A stretch of 64,000 bases of DNA from Cyanophora paradoxa (taxonomy: Eukaryota; Glaucocystophyceae; Cyanophorales; Cyanophoraceae): NCBI GenBank assembly GCA_004431415.1, contig QPMI01000428.1, positions 434,001 to 498,000 of the forward strand. The letters run 5' to 3'. Below are positions 46,813-57,177 of the stretch, in pieces (the stretch's first letter is position 1; every line of letters begins with the position of its first letter). The notes beneath the pieces are model-generated. The model saw only the letters and a list, made by a program, of their open reading frames with translations, made no database searches and was not told the DNA's origin. Position numbers and translations under genes: made by a program.

Positions 46813-49146
46813 TTGAACCTTAACTCTAGCTGTGCGCACGCTCCCTGCCGCGCCGGCTGGGGCATGCTAATTCCTGCGCAGTCATCACTTCGGTGGCCGC
46901 CACGACGCCCAAAACGCCGCAGGACCGCCAGAGCGATAGCAGGCAGAACGAAAGCCGCCAGCTGCGCAGCTCTAGCAGCATGGGTGCGTGCCGCCGCGCC
47001 GGCGCCCGGGCGGCGCCCCGCCCCGCTCGATCGACCCCTGCTGAGCGCCCGCCCGGGCCCCGCAGCAGCGGCGTCCTCGAGCAGCAAGCACCCATTCGAT
47101 CACAGGCTCTACAAAGAGGTGCGCCGCGCGCCGATCTTCCGCGCTTTAGAGGCGACGCCCTCCGCTAGCCCTCTCCCTCTCCCTATCCCCGACCCCCCGG
47201 GCCCTGACGGCGCCGCAGGTGATGGAGGTAAGGCAGACGGCCCCCTGCGCTCACACCGAGAGAGCCGACTCGCCTCGAGCTAACGCGCGCCTCGCCCGCC
47301 CGCCCGCCCCCCGGCGCAGCTGAAGAGGATATTCGACCAGTATATGTGCGCCGCGGGCCCAGACGTACCGATACAGACGCAGTGCCTCCCGCCGCTTCCG
47401 CCCCCGCACCGGACCGCCCAATCCAGACCAATCCAGCCCATCCTTCTTTGAGCTAAGCTAGCTGAGGGAACAGCCGCCCCGATCTGCGCCGTCCCACCCA
47501 TACGTCCCGCCACACCCCGCCCCGCCCCGCCCCGCCCCGATCCGCGCCGCCCCGCCCCGCCAAGCCTTCTCCCTGCCTAAGCTAACCCGCCGTACCCCGC
47601 CGACATGCCCCGCCCACGCGCCCACGCCCACGCCCCGCCTTGCCTTGACGCCACGCGCCGCTGCGCGCCCACCGCCGCTCCAAGTTTTCGCCCCCACCTC
47701 ACCTCCTCCTCCCCCCCCCCTCCCCATACGCCCCGCACCGCCCCGCACCACCGCCGCTCCACGCTTTCGCCCTCCCACGTCCCGCCCACGCCCACGCCCG
47801 CGCCCCGCCCCGCCCTGACGCCGCGCGCCGCCGCGCGCCTCACCCCCCTCACCCCCCCCTCCTCACCCCCTCACCCTGACACCTCCCTCCTCCTCACCCC
47901 CCTCCCCATACGCCCGGCCCCGCCCTGACGCCGCGCCCCTCGCCTCGCCCCTCGCCGCAGCCACGGGAAGACGGGCCTGCTGACACCCGAGTCCTTCGCC
48001 CAGTCCCTCGCCCGCTGGGCCCCCCACCTCGCACCCCAGGCACGCCCCGCCCCGCCCCGCCCCGCCCGGCCTTGGATCTATACTTCATACCCCTCCGAGA
48101 CCCCTCGCCTGATTCTGGGGCCCTCGCCCTGCCGCCGCCCCGCAGGCCGTCACCATGTTCGACGCCCTTGGTCCGTACCACCGCCCGCCCGCCCGCCGCC
48201 GCACCCCCAGATCTGAACTCGGCACCCCATCTCCTCCCCCACCAGACCACTACGGGGACGGGTACGTCACGTTTCGCGAGTTCCTTGCGGAGATGCATCC
48301 CACGGCGACGGACCGCGAGCTCGACCGTATGCTCGACTACATCGTGCGATTGATTGGATTCAGTCCGATTGAGTTTGATTTCGACTTGATGCGATCCGTC
48401 GCGCAGTACCCCCCTCCGGCGCCGCCGCCCAAACCGCAGCCGAGCGAGGTGCACGCGTACCCTCCCCCCTCACCCCTTCCCGGGGTACGCCCGCGTTCGA
48501 GCCCTACCCCAGGAGCAAATGGACGAGGTGCGGGCGATCTTCGACGTGTACAACAAGAGCAAGACGGGGTGCGGACCGCGTACCCCCTTTCCCCTCCCAT
48601 CCCCGGCGACGTCTAAGATCCCGTACCCCGCGCAGCTACATTACATTCCAAGAATTTAGGGAGGCGGCGGGTGACCTGATGAGCGACGAGGAGGTGCGTG
48701 GGGGTACCGTTGCCTCCAATCGCGTATCCACCTTGACCGTCCCGGGGGGGGGGTACAGGCGAGGGAGGCTTTCCTGAAGCACGCGCGGCCGAGCCCGCCG
48801 AACCCAGTCTCTGCGCGGGGGCCCCTCACCGACCGGCGCGAGCGGTACTGTGCGCGCGCGCCGGCCACGTTCCGGGCGGGGTACGCAATTCCCGGTTCTT
48901 ATGGGGGGTACAGCGCTGGATTTCCAGGGGGATATCCCGGCGCGGGACGTGGAGGCGGCGAAGAAGAGTAACCCCCCGGGGGGCGAATCCGGGCTCGACA
49001 ACCTCCGGATGGACTTCGACGACTTCTTCGCTTTCTTTGAGGTGAATTCTCTTTCATTTTATGAGTTTCAGGCGTCTTATACCTTACGGGGGGTACAGGA
49101 TTCGTACTTCTTGAGACTCAGCCTCTGGGGCGGCAAGGTACTCTAG
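46813..49146 (+). CDS. Calcyphosin-like EF-hand calcium-binding protein
   Basis: A calcium sensor with four EF-hand-like units. Exons recognised: SSKHPFDHRLYKE (ending 47,118), a 9-nt exon VME (47,219-47,227), LKRIFDQYMCAAGPDVPIQT (47,320-47,381), GKTGLLTPESFAQSLARWAP (47,961-48,039), AVTMFDAL (48,146-48,170), DHYGDGYVTFREFLAEMHPT (from 48,246), EQMDEVRAIFDVYNKSKTG (from 48,513), YITFQEFREAAGDLMSDEE (about 48,635-48,693), two further exons ending LRMDFDDFFAFFE, and a terminal DSYFLRLSLWGG exon (from 49,099). Phases match across these joins. The second hand (DHYGDGYVTFREF) looks the best calcium ligand set; others are degenerate. The tail resembles the calcyphosin end. The N terminus is unclear: no secure ATG; candidates lie between about 46,813 and 46,900. 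One intron (48,040-48,145) is GC-AG. Confidence 0.7.
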
Positions 49147-49711
49147 ATCTAGCGTCGGGGGGGCGGCCCCGCGCGTCCGCCTCATTATCGATTAATTATT
49201 GTAACAAACAAGCAAGCACTGATTCGTAGCTATATAGCGCTGTGTCGAGCCTGCATTCTCGCTAGAATGCGCCTGGTTAGCTTCGCTGCAATTAGACCCG
49301 ACCGCGCCGCCTTCCGAAGTTCCCCTCCAAGCCTGGAAGCTTAGAGCTCAGCATCGCAATTGATGCGTACGAGAACAAAAGTCGCTATCCTGATTACTAG
49401 CTATAGTTAATAGCTAACAACGCCATGCATATGGCCATGGCCGCCAGAGCTAGTTGACCCAGGCGCCGGCCTAGCTATAGGGGCAGCTGCGGGATCTTCC
49501 AATTGCAAGCGCTAGCGGCCCCGGTCCCCGGCCCCGCCCGCCGCCTACCGGCACCCGGTGACCGCGGGCCGCGCGCGGCGCGCCCCGGGCCCGGCCGATA
49601 TCGATCAAAAGAATTTCATATAGGATTCCGAATATTCGAATATTGAATTTTTCGATCGGAGTCTGTACCCCAGAGATCGCCCATCGATCGGACCTCGACG
49701 CAGCGACGCGC
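49147..49711. other. Intergenic, no gene seen
   Basis: 3' flank of the EF-hand gene and 5' flank of the GAF-amidotransferase gene. Short AT-rich tracts (e.g. 49,610-49,660) but no identified promoter element or exon. Confidence 0.5.
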
Positions 49712-52700
49712 ATGACAACGTTAACGCCTACGGGAGACGGGACCGCTTCCGGCCGATCCTCGCGCGAGCTCCAGCGGGAGCGCACCCTGAGCACAGCGAG
49801 CGAGGGCGGCTCGAGCGAGCGCCTCAGCTCCGCCCTGCGGATCTGCTTGTGCTGCCTATGCGAGAAGTCGAATCTATTCACGTTCGGTGCGCGGTCCGCG
49901 TGGGCACCAACCGGCGATCGCTTTCGCTCCGACCAACAATGCCGCGCAGGCGAGGCCTGGATCCCGAGCGGATTCGACTCCCTCAAGCTCAGCGATGCAT
50001 TCCACGTACATTCCCACAGCGATAAGGACTTCAAGAAGTGGCGAGAAGTCTCCAAGGCCATCAAGTTCCGCGTCGGTGGGCCGCGGCCTCGCCCGAGCGC
50101 GCATCGTGCGCCATTCTTCCCGACTGACGGCGTATGCGGCGGCCGGGCTCCGCCGCGCACAGACAAGGGCCTGCCCGGCCGGTGTTTGACCCGGGATGGC
50201 GGTGCGGCCCGCTTCGCCGGCCCCCGCCTCGGAGCCTCACCCCTCTGCTCGCGGCAGGTCCGGAATGGATTCGGGACGTGCGAACGGAGCCCCCCGACGT
50301 GCGCCGCTCCGCCCGGCCCGGCGCGGTTGCCCCCTCGGCGCTCGCTGACCGCGGCCGCCGCCGCGCCGCGCCCGCAGCGCTTCCTTCGCGGGGACGCCGC
50401 GCGCGAGATCGGGCTCGGAGCGGCGGTCTCCATTCCGATCTTCTCCGACACGTTCAACCGCTCTGGGACCATCGTCGCGATCCTGTGCCTCTTCGCGGAG
50501 CGCGCCGCGGATCCCGACACGGAGCTGCAGGACGATCTTCTCTCTCTCGTGACCGCGATGCTCGCCACGGAATGGTTCAGGTCGACCTTCGTCGACGTAC
50601 CCGGCATGTTCCCCCTCTCGACCCCCATGCAGGCGCGCCCCGTCTCTCCCTTTCTTCTCGTTTCTCTTGTACCCGGCCTCGCTCACGCCCCCCTTCGTCG
50701 CTCAGCAACTGAGCCTGCAGGGGGCGTCCCACGGCCCGCCCGACAGCCGCCCGGCCCCGTCCAACTTCCCCCTGGAAGGCCCAGGCCCCGCCCACCCGCC
50801 CACGACCACCCCAGACAAACCGCGCGTCCTCATCGTCAGCCGCCGTCTCTTCCGGAAAGGGAAGTGGGTCGACTTCGTGGTTCGCGTACCCCCATTCGTC
50901 CCCCCCCCCCGCATCCTTCCTCGTCCTTACCCGCCACAGGGTGAGTACCACCTGGATTTGATCTTCCGCTTCGGCGCTGTACCCGTCGTGGTTCCCCGCG
51001 TGGCGGGTACGCTCGACAACATCGACCGGTACGAGCCGATGCACGGGCTCCTCATGTGCGCAGTAGCCCTCTCTCTCCCCTTTTCCTTCCTTTTCCTTCC
51101 TTTTCGTTTCTTGCTCCTACTCCTACGCCCCCTCCCCCTACCCCCCCTCACTTCTTCCCCCCCCCCCCGCCAGGATCGAGGGGGAGGACATCGATCCGAA
51201 GTTCTTCGCGTCGACGTCGTATGACACCCTTTCGCCGCACGCCAAGGCCAAGATGGGCGAGGTGCGCCCTTCCCCCCCCCCCCCCCCCCCCCCCCCCCCC
51301 GTTTCCTAAGCCTAAACCTGTACTGCGCCCCTCTGACCCTTGTCCTCTCCTCTCCTCTCCTTTCCTTTCCTTTTCAGATCCACAAGGCGGACATGGAGAC
51401 GGACAGCATCAAGGACGAGATCGAGATGGAGCTCTCCCGCCGCTGCCTCATGCGCGGCGTGCGCCCCGCCCCCGCCTTTGCCCCCGCCCCCGCCCTCCCG
51501 CTCCGCTCCGCTCCACCCATCCCGCTAGGACCCCTTCCGCCCCAGCTGCGGCGCCTCGGAGCCCCAGCCCGGCTCCGAGCGGGCGGCGTCGGGCCCCCGC
51601 CCCGCCCCCGCCCTCCCGCCCATCCGCTAGGTCCCGTTCCGCCCCCGCTCTAGGCATTGTTTCCCCAGCAGCGGGCCCCGCCGCCCCGCTCCTGCTCCCC
51701 CGCCCAGCTCCGACCCCAAGCCTCCCAAGCTCTAGACCCCGCTTGCGCCCCGGCGCTGCCTCGTGCGGCGCCCCTCCGCCCGCCGCCCGCCGCCCGCCGC
51801 CCGCCGCCCGCCGCCGCCCCGCCCCGCCCGCCCGCCCCTTGCTCGCCTTAGAACACGGCCGCACACGCCGCGGCGCCGCCGGCCCCAGCAGCCCCCTCCT
51901 GCCCGCCTCCCCCCCCCCCCCCCCCCCCCCTTCCCTCGGCTCACGGGGAGCCCGGCAGGCGCCGATCTTCGGGATCTGCCGGGGGTGCCAGCTCCTCAAC
52001 CACATCTGCGGCGGCTCCCTCTACCAGGTCCGAGCCTCCGCCCGCCCCTAGGGCTTAGGAGGACGTAAAGATTTATCATGGGGGGCTTGTCTTGGGGGGC
52101 TTTGCGCCCAGGAGGACGTCCTCCCCCCGGGCTCTAGTTCTCTCGTTCTAGTTATATTCCTCTAGTTATATTAGAGCCTCCACTCCTAGGGCTCAGGAGG
52201 GCGTAAAGATTTATCTATCCCGGCTTCCCGCCCGCTTCGAGAGCTGGGGGCGCCACCGCTTCTAGAACGGAAGCCCGCCTAGCGCCTCCGCCACGCCCCG
52301 CTCCTAGCTGGGCTTAGCGCGTCGCGTACCCGTCGCGAGCGCCGCAGCTTGGCCCGCTTGGCCCCCTCCCCTGACGCCGCCTTCCCCCCCCCCCCCCCCC
52401 TTTTTTCCTTCCGCAGGACGTGATGCTCCAGAAGGGCTCCACTCTCTCCCACATCGATTGCGCGTACCCCGCCCCCCCCCACCCCCTTCGCCCGCCTTCT
52501 CGTTCGTACCCCTCTGATCCTTCCTCACCCCGCTCCCCACGCCCCCGCAGACGCGAACTACGACGGGTACCGGCACCCGATCCGCATCGAGCGGAACACC
52601 CCCCTCTTCGACTGGTTCGGTGCGCCCTCTCCGTCCCCTTCCTCCCTCCCCCTCCCACTCCTACTCCCTCTCCCCCCCCCCAACCCCAACCCCAACCCCA

Positions 52701-53692
52701 ACCCACCGGCTCCTCCTCTCCTCCTCCTCCTCGGTCCCCAGGCCCTCGCCCTCGGGGGAATGATGGCGCTGCCTTGGCTTGACGGCACGCGGCCCGGCCC
52801 CCGCCCCCGCCCCCGCAGGTCAGGAGCACCTGATGGTCAACTCGTACCACCACCAGGTACTCCTCCCCGCCCCGCCCCGCCCCGTGCCCTTTCCCTCCGG
52901 CGCCCCGGCGCACAACCCTCGGCTATAGCGCCAGCCAGCACCCCGCCCCTAGCGCGGAGCCTCGTTCTGAGCGCGCACCCCGGACCTGACCTCGTACCCC
53001 CCAGGGCGTCAAGCGCCTCGCGCCGAGCTTCAAGCCCATGGCCTTCGCCCCCGATGGTGCCCCATTCCCCCTCTCCCCCCCCCCCCCCCTCTTCCTTCCC
53101 ACTCTCCCCCCCTTCCTCCCGTCGCCCCTCACGTCCGTTCCCCCCCCCCCTCCATTCCCCCCCGCAGGGCTCATCGAGGGCTTCTACGACCCCAACCACC
53201 CCTTCCGCATCGGCCTCCAGTTCCACCCGGGTACGTACCCCTCCCGTCCTCCTCCCCTATCCCCCCCCTCATCACCCCCCCCCCGCAGAGCGTATGATGA
53301 GCGAGCACCCGGGCTGCGCGCGGCCCTTCCAGGCCTTCGTCAACGCCACCAAGAGCTACATGGTCAAGGTGCGCCTAGCTAGGCTCATAATATATAACAC
53401 GATGAATAGATAATCTTGATCTAGACAAGCTATAGCTCCGCTCCCGAGCACCGTGTCCAGCATCGATTGCATTTGATAAAGAGCTGGAAGCATGCTAGCC
53501 CAGATCCTGCCGTCCTTTCGCCCCGCTCCCAATCCTCGAAGATATAGCGCAGCTGAGCGCCCTGCCGCCCTCGTTCTTCGCTCGCAGGTGGCGTCCGTGG
53601 GCGTGCACACGACGCACTTCCGCCCCGCGGCGAGGCTCGGGCCGGTCGGGGACCGCCTCATAGGCTCCGAGTCCTTGTCGCCCAAGCAGTGA
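49712..53692 (+). CDS. GAF-domain / class I glutamine amidotransferase (peptidase C26-like) fusion
   Basis: The N-terminal part starts at ATG 49,712 and reads as a GAF sensor domain: [28 protein letters not shown] and [13 protein letters not shown] (about 50,265-50,300), then [20 protein letters not shown] and [19 protein letters not shown]. The chain reaches STPMQ at 50,630 without a stop and joins in phase, through a GC-AG or GT-AG intron of about 70 nt, to [10 protein letters not shown] (50,704). After this comes an amidotransferase very close to the plant class I family: [69 protein letters not shown] (nucleophile Cys), [39 protein letters not shown] and GLQFHPE, where the His and Glu of the triad straddle an intron at about 53,232. 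The stop is at 53,690-53,692. It probably hydrolyses gamma-glutamyl amide bonds in the cytosol; the substrate is unknown. The amidotransferase is certain; the fusion is inferred from continuity and phase. Confidence 0.8.
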
Positions 53693-54662
53693 ATGTGAGT
53701 CACTGAACTCGGTCAGTTAGTGGGCCAGTGGCTCGCGCCGCGTTGTTTCAGCCGTTTTCGGCTTCTTTTTGGCAGCCCCGTTGTACCCTATCCGTATCAG
53801 TATTATTCGTAGTTTCTACAATGCAGACAGACAGCTTTTGGAGATCCCCGTTTTACAGGCGCAGGATGTCGCCAGACCAGTTTTGTTGCTACTACGTATA
53901 CTCCTAAAGACCGATCCCGGAGTCTGCACCTCCCAAGTTGTAAACAACGGAAGTTTTGGCCTCGGAGCGCGGCCTTCCCTGTTAGATTTAATTAGGCCCT
54001 GCCGCGTGCCACAGTGGCCCTGTAGTTCCTCAGAGTCTGGGTGGTTTTGACCTGTAACGTTAGCTATAGCTATAGGTCCTAATTCTTCTGAATGCCCGGT
54101 CGTCGATTCTCTGGGGTCTCCTCATGTCTTTTAGCTCTCGCTGAATGTACACTTGTACTCGCTAGAAGCAGGCGCGCGTGTTATTCGTTCACCACGAAAT
54201 TTGGAGAATTGAGGCTTATCATTCGATCGAGAGGCCCGGCCCTGACTTGCAAACCCCCCCCTCCCTGCCTGGCCGGACCTATCCGAGCAACTTTTTTTTG
54301 TAAACCCCCCCCCCCCCCCCCCCCCCGAGCTCTGGGCTAGAGAAGGGGGAGAAGCAACTCGAATTTGAAGACTCGAGCTCGCGCGATCGATCGAGCTAGT
54401 GTCGAGAACTAAGGGGGATCCGGACGTACGTACGTATACGTACTGGAATCGGAATTCGATCGAAGGGGATCGGGCCAAGGCCGGATTACGTACGCGCAAT
54501 GATCGAAATCGAAAGCTAGGGGAATGTTTTAAAGAAGGAGACGGATCGAAGGTGACATATTTTTTTGCAATCGCGGGAGCCTTTCAAGTTTTCTCCTCTA
54601 GATCTCGCGATCGGGACTCCACAAGCAGTTCTCAGTCACAGGGCCTGCGGTCGAGATAAATC
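53693..54662. other. Intergenic, no gene seen
   Basis: Between two plus-strand genes. Contains a long poly-C run (about 54,306-54,326) and GATC/ACGTACGT palindromic clusters (about 54,375-54,445). No exon or RNA gene was recognised. Confidence 0.5.
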
Positions 54663-55980
54663 ATGCCGGGGGGCGACACAGGTGACGCCAGCGACACGAG
54701 CCGCGACCTAGGTAAGAAATACACGCGAAATTTCGTGAGCTCGAGGATTTCGCGCACTCATTCTTCGCCAGACTTCGTCGACGCTACCTCGGGGGCCCGC
54801 GAAAGTGCGCATCAGGATGTCGGCGCACTCCCCTCCACGCTTCGAATTCTGGGCTCTCGCGGCGGTGGCCAAGGTGTGCAATTGCAAGAAGGCGCTCTCG
54901 CCCAAGAACTAATTCGCGCCCTCGCCCTCGCCCTCGCCCATGGCCAGCGCTGTTCGCGATGGTGCTGTCCATCGCCATCGTGTACTTGGCCACGGGCTAT
55001 CAGGCGGCGATCCAGGCCAAGTCGGTCAGCCGACGGACGTCGACTGATGTCGACGTCGTTTCTTCGATCTTGCTAGCTGCAGCTGATCTTCGAGGCTTCA
55101 CGCACAGATAGAGCAGGCCGCTGATTTCAAGGAGCTGGCCCGGGCGGTGCACATGCTCATGCACGATAACGAGTAACGTTAACGATTGAGGCGAGGGGCT
55201 TGCAGATTACGACCGTCGCGGAGCGTGCAGCTGCCTCCGAAAGCAAATTAGTCGAGGAGCGCGCAGCTGCCTCCGCCACCGCGGAGCGCGCAGCTGCCTC
55301 CGAGGCCAAAAATCGCGCGCTAAACGTGAGTACGCTAATATTTCCTTCTATACATCTATTTCCGCGCGATAAATATACATCTATTTCCTTTCGCCGCATA
55401 TGCATACCCGATTTGCAAGCTCGAATAGGAATCGATATGATTTTCCCCTACATTAAATTTGCCTTCGCGCGCGCGCAGGAAAGCCTCCACACTGCCAAGC
55501 AGGAAATAGAGGCGCAGAAGAAGCGTGCGGAGAACGCAGAGGCAGATCTTGCGGTGCGGTAAAATATCGAATTCGCATCCCTTCTAATTTCTTGAAGTCT
55601 TTGTTCTAATTATATATATAATCGTGAGCTTTGTCCCATGATCAGGCTGCCAGTCGGGAGATTCAAGTCGGTCCTGGCCCCGGGGCGAAGATCATAGACG
55701 CCGTGCGACGTGCCGTGCCGGGCCAAACCATCCGGCTCGCCCCAGGCCGGTGCGTCATGATTAGATACATATGCGCTTGCAGTTCGTGCAGATATCGATG
55801 CGCAGCACGCGCAGGTATTATTTGAAAGAAACCTTGATTTTGGACAAGGATGTCCGCATCGTTGGGACGCGGGAAGCCGTGCTGGAGTGGGATAAGGACG
55901 CATCTATTCAGACCTATGGCGCCATTCTCTGCACAGGCCCTGCATCGCCACGCCTGGAAGGACTCACCGCTCGCATGGGG
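54663..55980 (+). CDS. TM / coiled-coil / right-handed beta-helix protein, 3' part missing
   Basis: A membrane-anchored protein with a parallel beta-helix (pectin-lyase-like) ectodomain or cytosolic domain. Start ATG 54,663 (MPGGDTGDASDTSRDL). A later exon encodes a TM segment (ALFAMVLSIAIVYLATGYQA, about 54,945-55,020). Exons 55,108-55,146, 55,206-55,325 and 55,479-55,553 join in phase 0 into a coiled coil with AERAAASEAK repeats. Exons 55,646-55,749 and 55,815-55,980 begin a beta-helix: IQVGPGPGAKIIDAVRRAVP, GQTIRLAPG, then LKETLILDKDVRIVGTREAV and GAILCTGPASPRLEGLTARM. Only the first rungs, about 90 residues, are present. The last exon ends GGG|GTGAGC, a good donor in phase 0, and the sequence immediately becomes AT-rich and virus-like. 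The remaining exons must lie beyond the window, or the gene is broken. Confidence 0.65.
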
Positions 55981-55996
55981 GTGAGCCCCACCAATT
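55980..55996. repeat. 17-bp direct repeat at the virus-host boundary, copy 1
   Basis: GGTGAGCCCCACCAATT, overlapping the splice donor of the host exon. The same 17 bases recur at 56,288-56,304. Confidence 0.85.
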
Positions 55997-56287
55997 GTGC
56001 GACCTTCCCGCGACCATTTTCAATAAGCACATTTTCAGCATCACGAATCTCAGTCACAAAATCACAAATTCGCACTGAGCCACACTGTATTTTTCAAACA
56101 TCTAACCCCTCCTTACTGAAACCAATCACAAAAACCTACATATAATCTTTTCTCTAATTCCTTACCATTCCCAGTAAGCCCTTAAACCCTCCCTCGATTT
56201 CTCAGTAAGGACAGTAAGACCCCTATTTTTACGAAATGTTCCCGATCGTTTCCGGACTGTTTTCAGTTAGCCAAATTGAAAAATCAA

Positions 56288-56304
56288 GGTGAGCCCCACC
56301 AATT
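56288..56304. repeat. 17-bp direct repeat, copy 2
   Basis: Exact second copy of the 55,980-55,996 sequence, 308 bp further in. The 290 bp between hold no gene but contain several CAGTAAG motifs. It may be part of a viral terminal repeat, or a target duplication around a small insertion. Confidence 0.85.
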
Positions 56305-56351
56305 AAACAAGTGATCCCCACTTAAAGACTTCCCGATAATATACTGTAACA

Positions 56352-56675
56352 ATGGCAAGCGATCAAGTAACTCTACCTGAGAGTAAGCAATGCAATGTAT
56401 GCAACAAGGTAAAACCGGCATCGAGTTATACATTGCAAAAGGGTAGCTCAGGAAGTATACTTTTGAATTGGAGATGCAAAGTCTGCGAACGTGACTATCG
56501 CAATTACCTTTATCATTTCGTGTTAAAAACGCGTCCGAAGATCGAAGTACAATCGAAGATATGCTCGCACTGCAAGATTGAGAAGCCTGCAAGCGAGTAT
56601 AATAAAAAACAAAGCACAAAGGATGGTCTCTACTATCAATGCCGAGAATGTTATAGTAAAACTCGTAAGAGTTAA
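56352..56675 (+). CDS. Double zinc-knuckle virus-like protein
   Basis: A 107-residue protein starting at ATG 56,352. It has two similar zinc-binding halves: CNVCNKVKPASSYTLQ with a later WRCKVC, and CSHCKIEKPASEYNKK with a later YQCRECYSK. The CxxC...KPxSEF/Y...DGLxxxCxxC pattern is widespread in phage and large DNA virus proteins, sometimes next to HNH nucleases; no nuclease residues are present here. It is the only clear plus-strand viral gene and faces its neighbour convergently. Function is probably nucleic-acid binding, by inference only. Confidence 0.7.
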   Translation: MASDQVTLPESKQCNVCNKVKPASSYTLQKGSSGSILLNWRCKVCERDYRNYLYHFVLKTRPKIEVQSKICSHCKIEKPASEYNKKQSTKDGLYYQCRECYSKTRKS

Positions 56676-56892
56676 AACCGAATTTCATTTTATATTTTTT
56701 AAAGCGAGTTTGTGCATGAGCAAGCATGCCGAAAATGCCCACCTGCACAAACTTGCGCACCCCATCGACAAAGTACGATGATCGACGAAGTACGACGATA
56801 GACCACGTTAAAATAAACTCGCGCCCCGCCCACTATGCAAGATACATGCCTTTCTTATGCATGATCTATGTAAAAACAATTATTTCAATGCC

Positions 56893-57156
56893 TCATTCCT
56901 CAGCAACTGTATTATACTCGATGCCTTTCTTTACGGTTCCCCTTTGGAATGCCTGTAATACAATGGCTTCCTTTGAGGTTGGTATTTGAACTCCTGATGA
57001 GATGCAAGATTGAATTTCTTTTTGAACAATATCATCGATTGCGATTCTTGCCCTATTGTGAACCACATTATCAATCCAATCCTGAACGGATAAAGCGCAA
57101 TACTCCATTCCCAACTTCTCAATATCAGATAGAACTACTTGGTATATATTTGACAT
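56893..57156 (-). CDS. Small virus-like protein of unknown function (87 aa)
   Basis: ATG at 57,156, ending TVAEE at 56,893. It is soluble and mostly helical in appearance, with a central WIDNVVHNRARIAIDDIVQK segment. It lies at the end of the minus-strand gene row, only 21 bp after the C1q-fibre gene, so may be cotranscribed with it. The composition resembles small structural or assembly proteins of marine phages and algal viruses, but I cannot name the family. Confidence 0.6.
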   Translation of the reverse strand: MSNIYQVVLSDIEKLGMEYCALSVQDWIDNVVHNRARIAIDDIVQKEIQSCISSGVQIPTSKEAIVLQAFQRGTVKKGIEYNTVAEE

Positions 57157-57177
57157 CTCTACTTAATAGAGAGAAAA

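Noticed and set aside
51272-51300. Long poly-C runs (also near 35,680, 36,400, 52,387 and 54,306) as possible regulatory elements
   Set aside because: Most are polypyrimidine tracts in C-rich introns before acceptors; the rest is low-complexity spacer of uncertain assembled length.
56284-56760. 158-residue minus-strand open frame at the start of the viral block
   Set aside because: It lies opposite the zinc-knuckle gene, which has spaced CxxC motifs and is the better coding choice.
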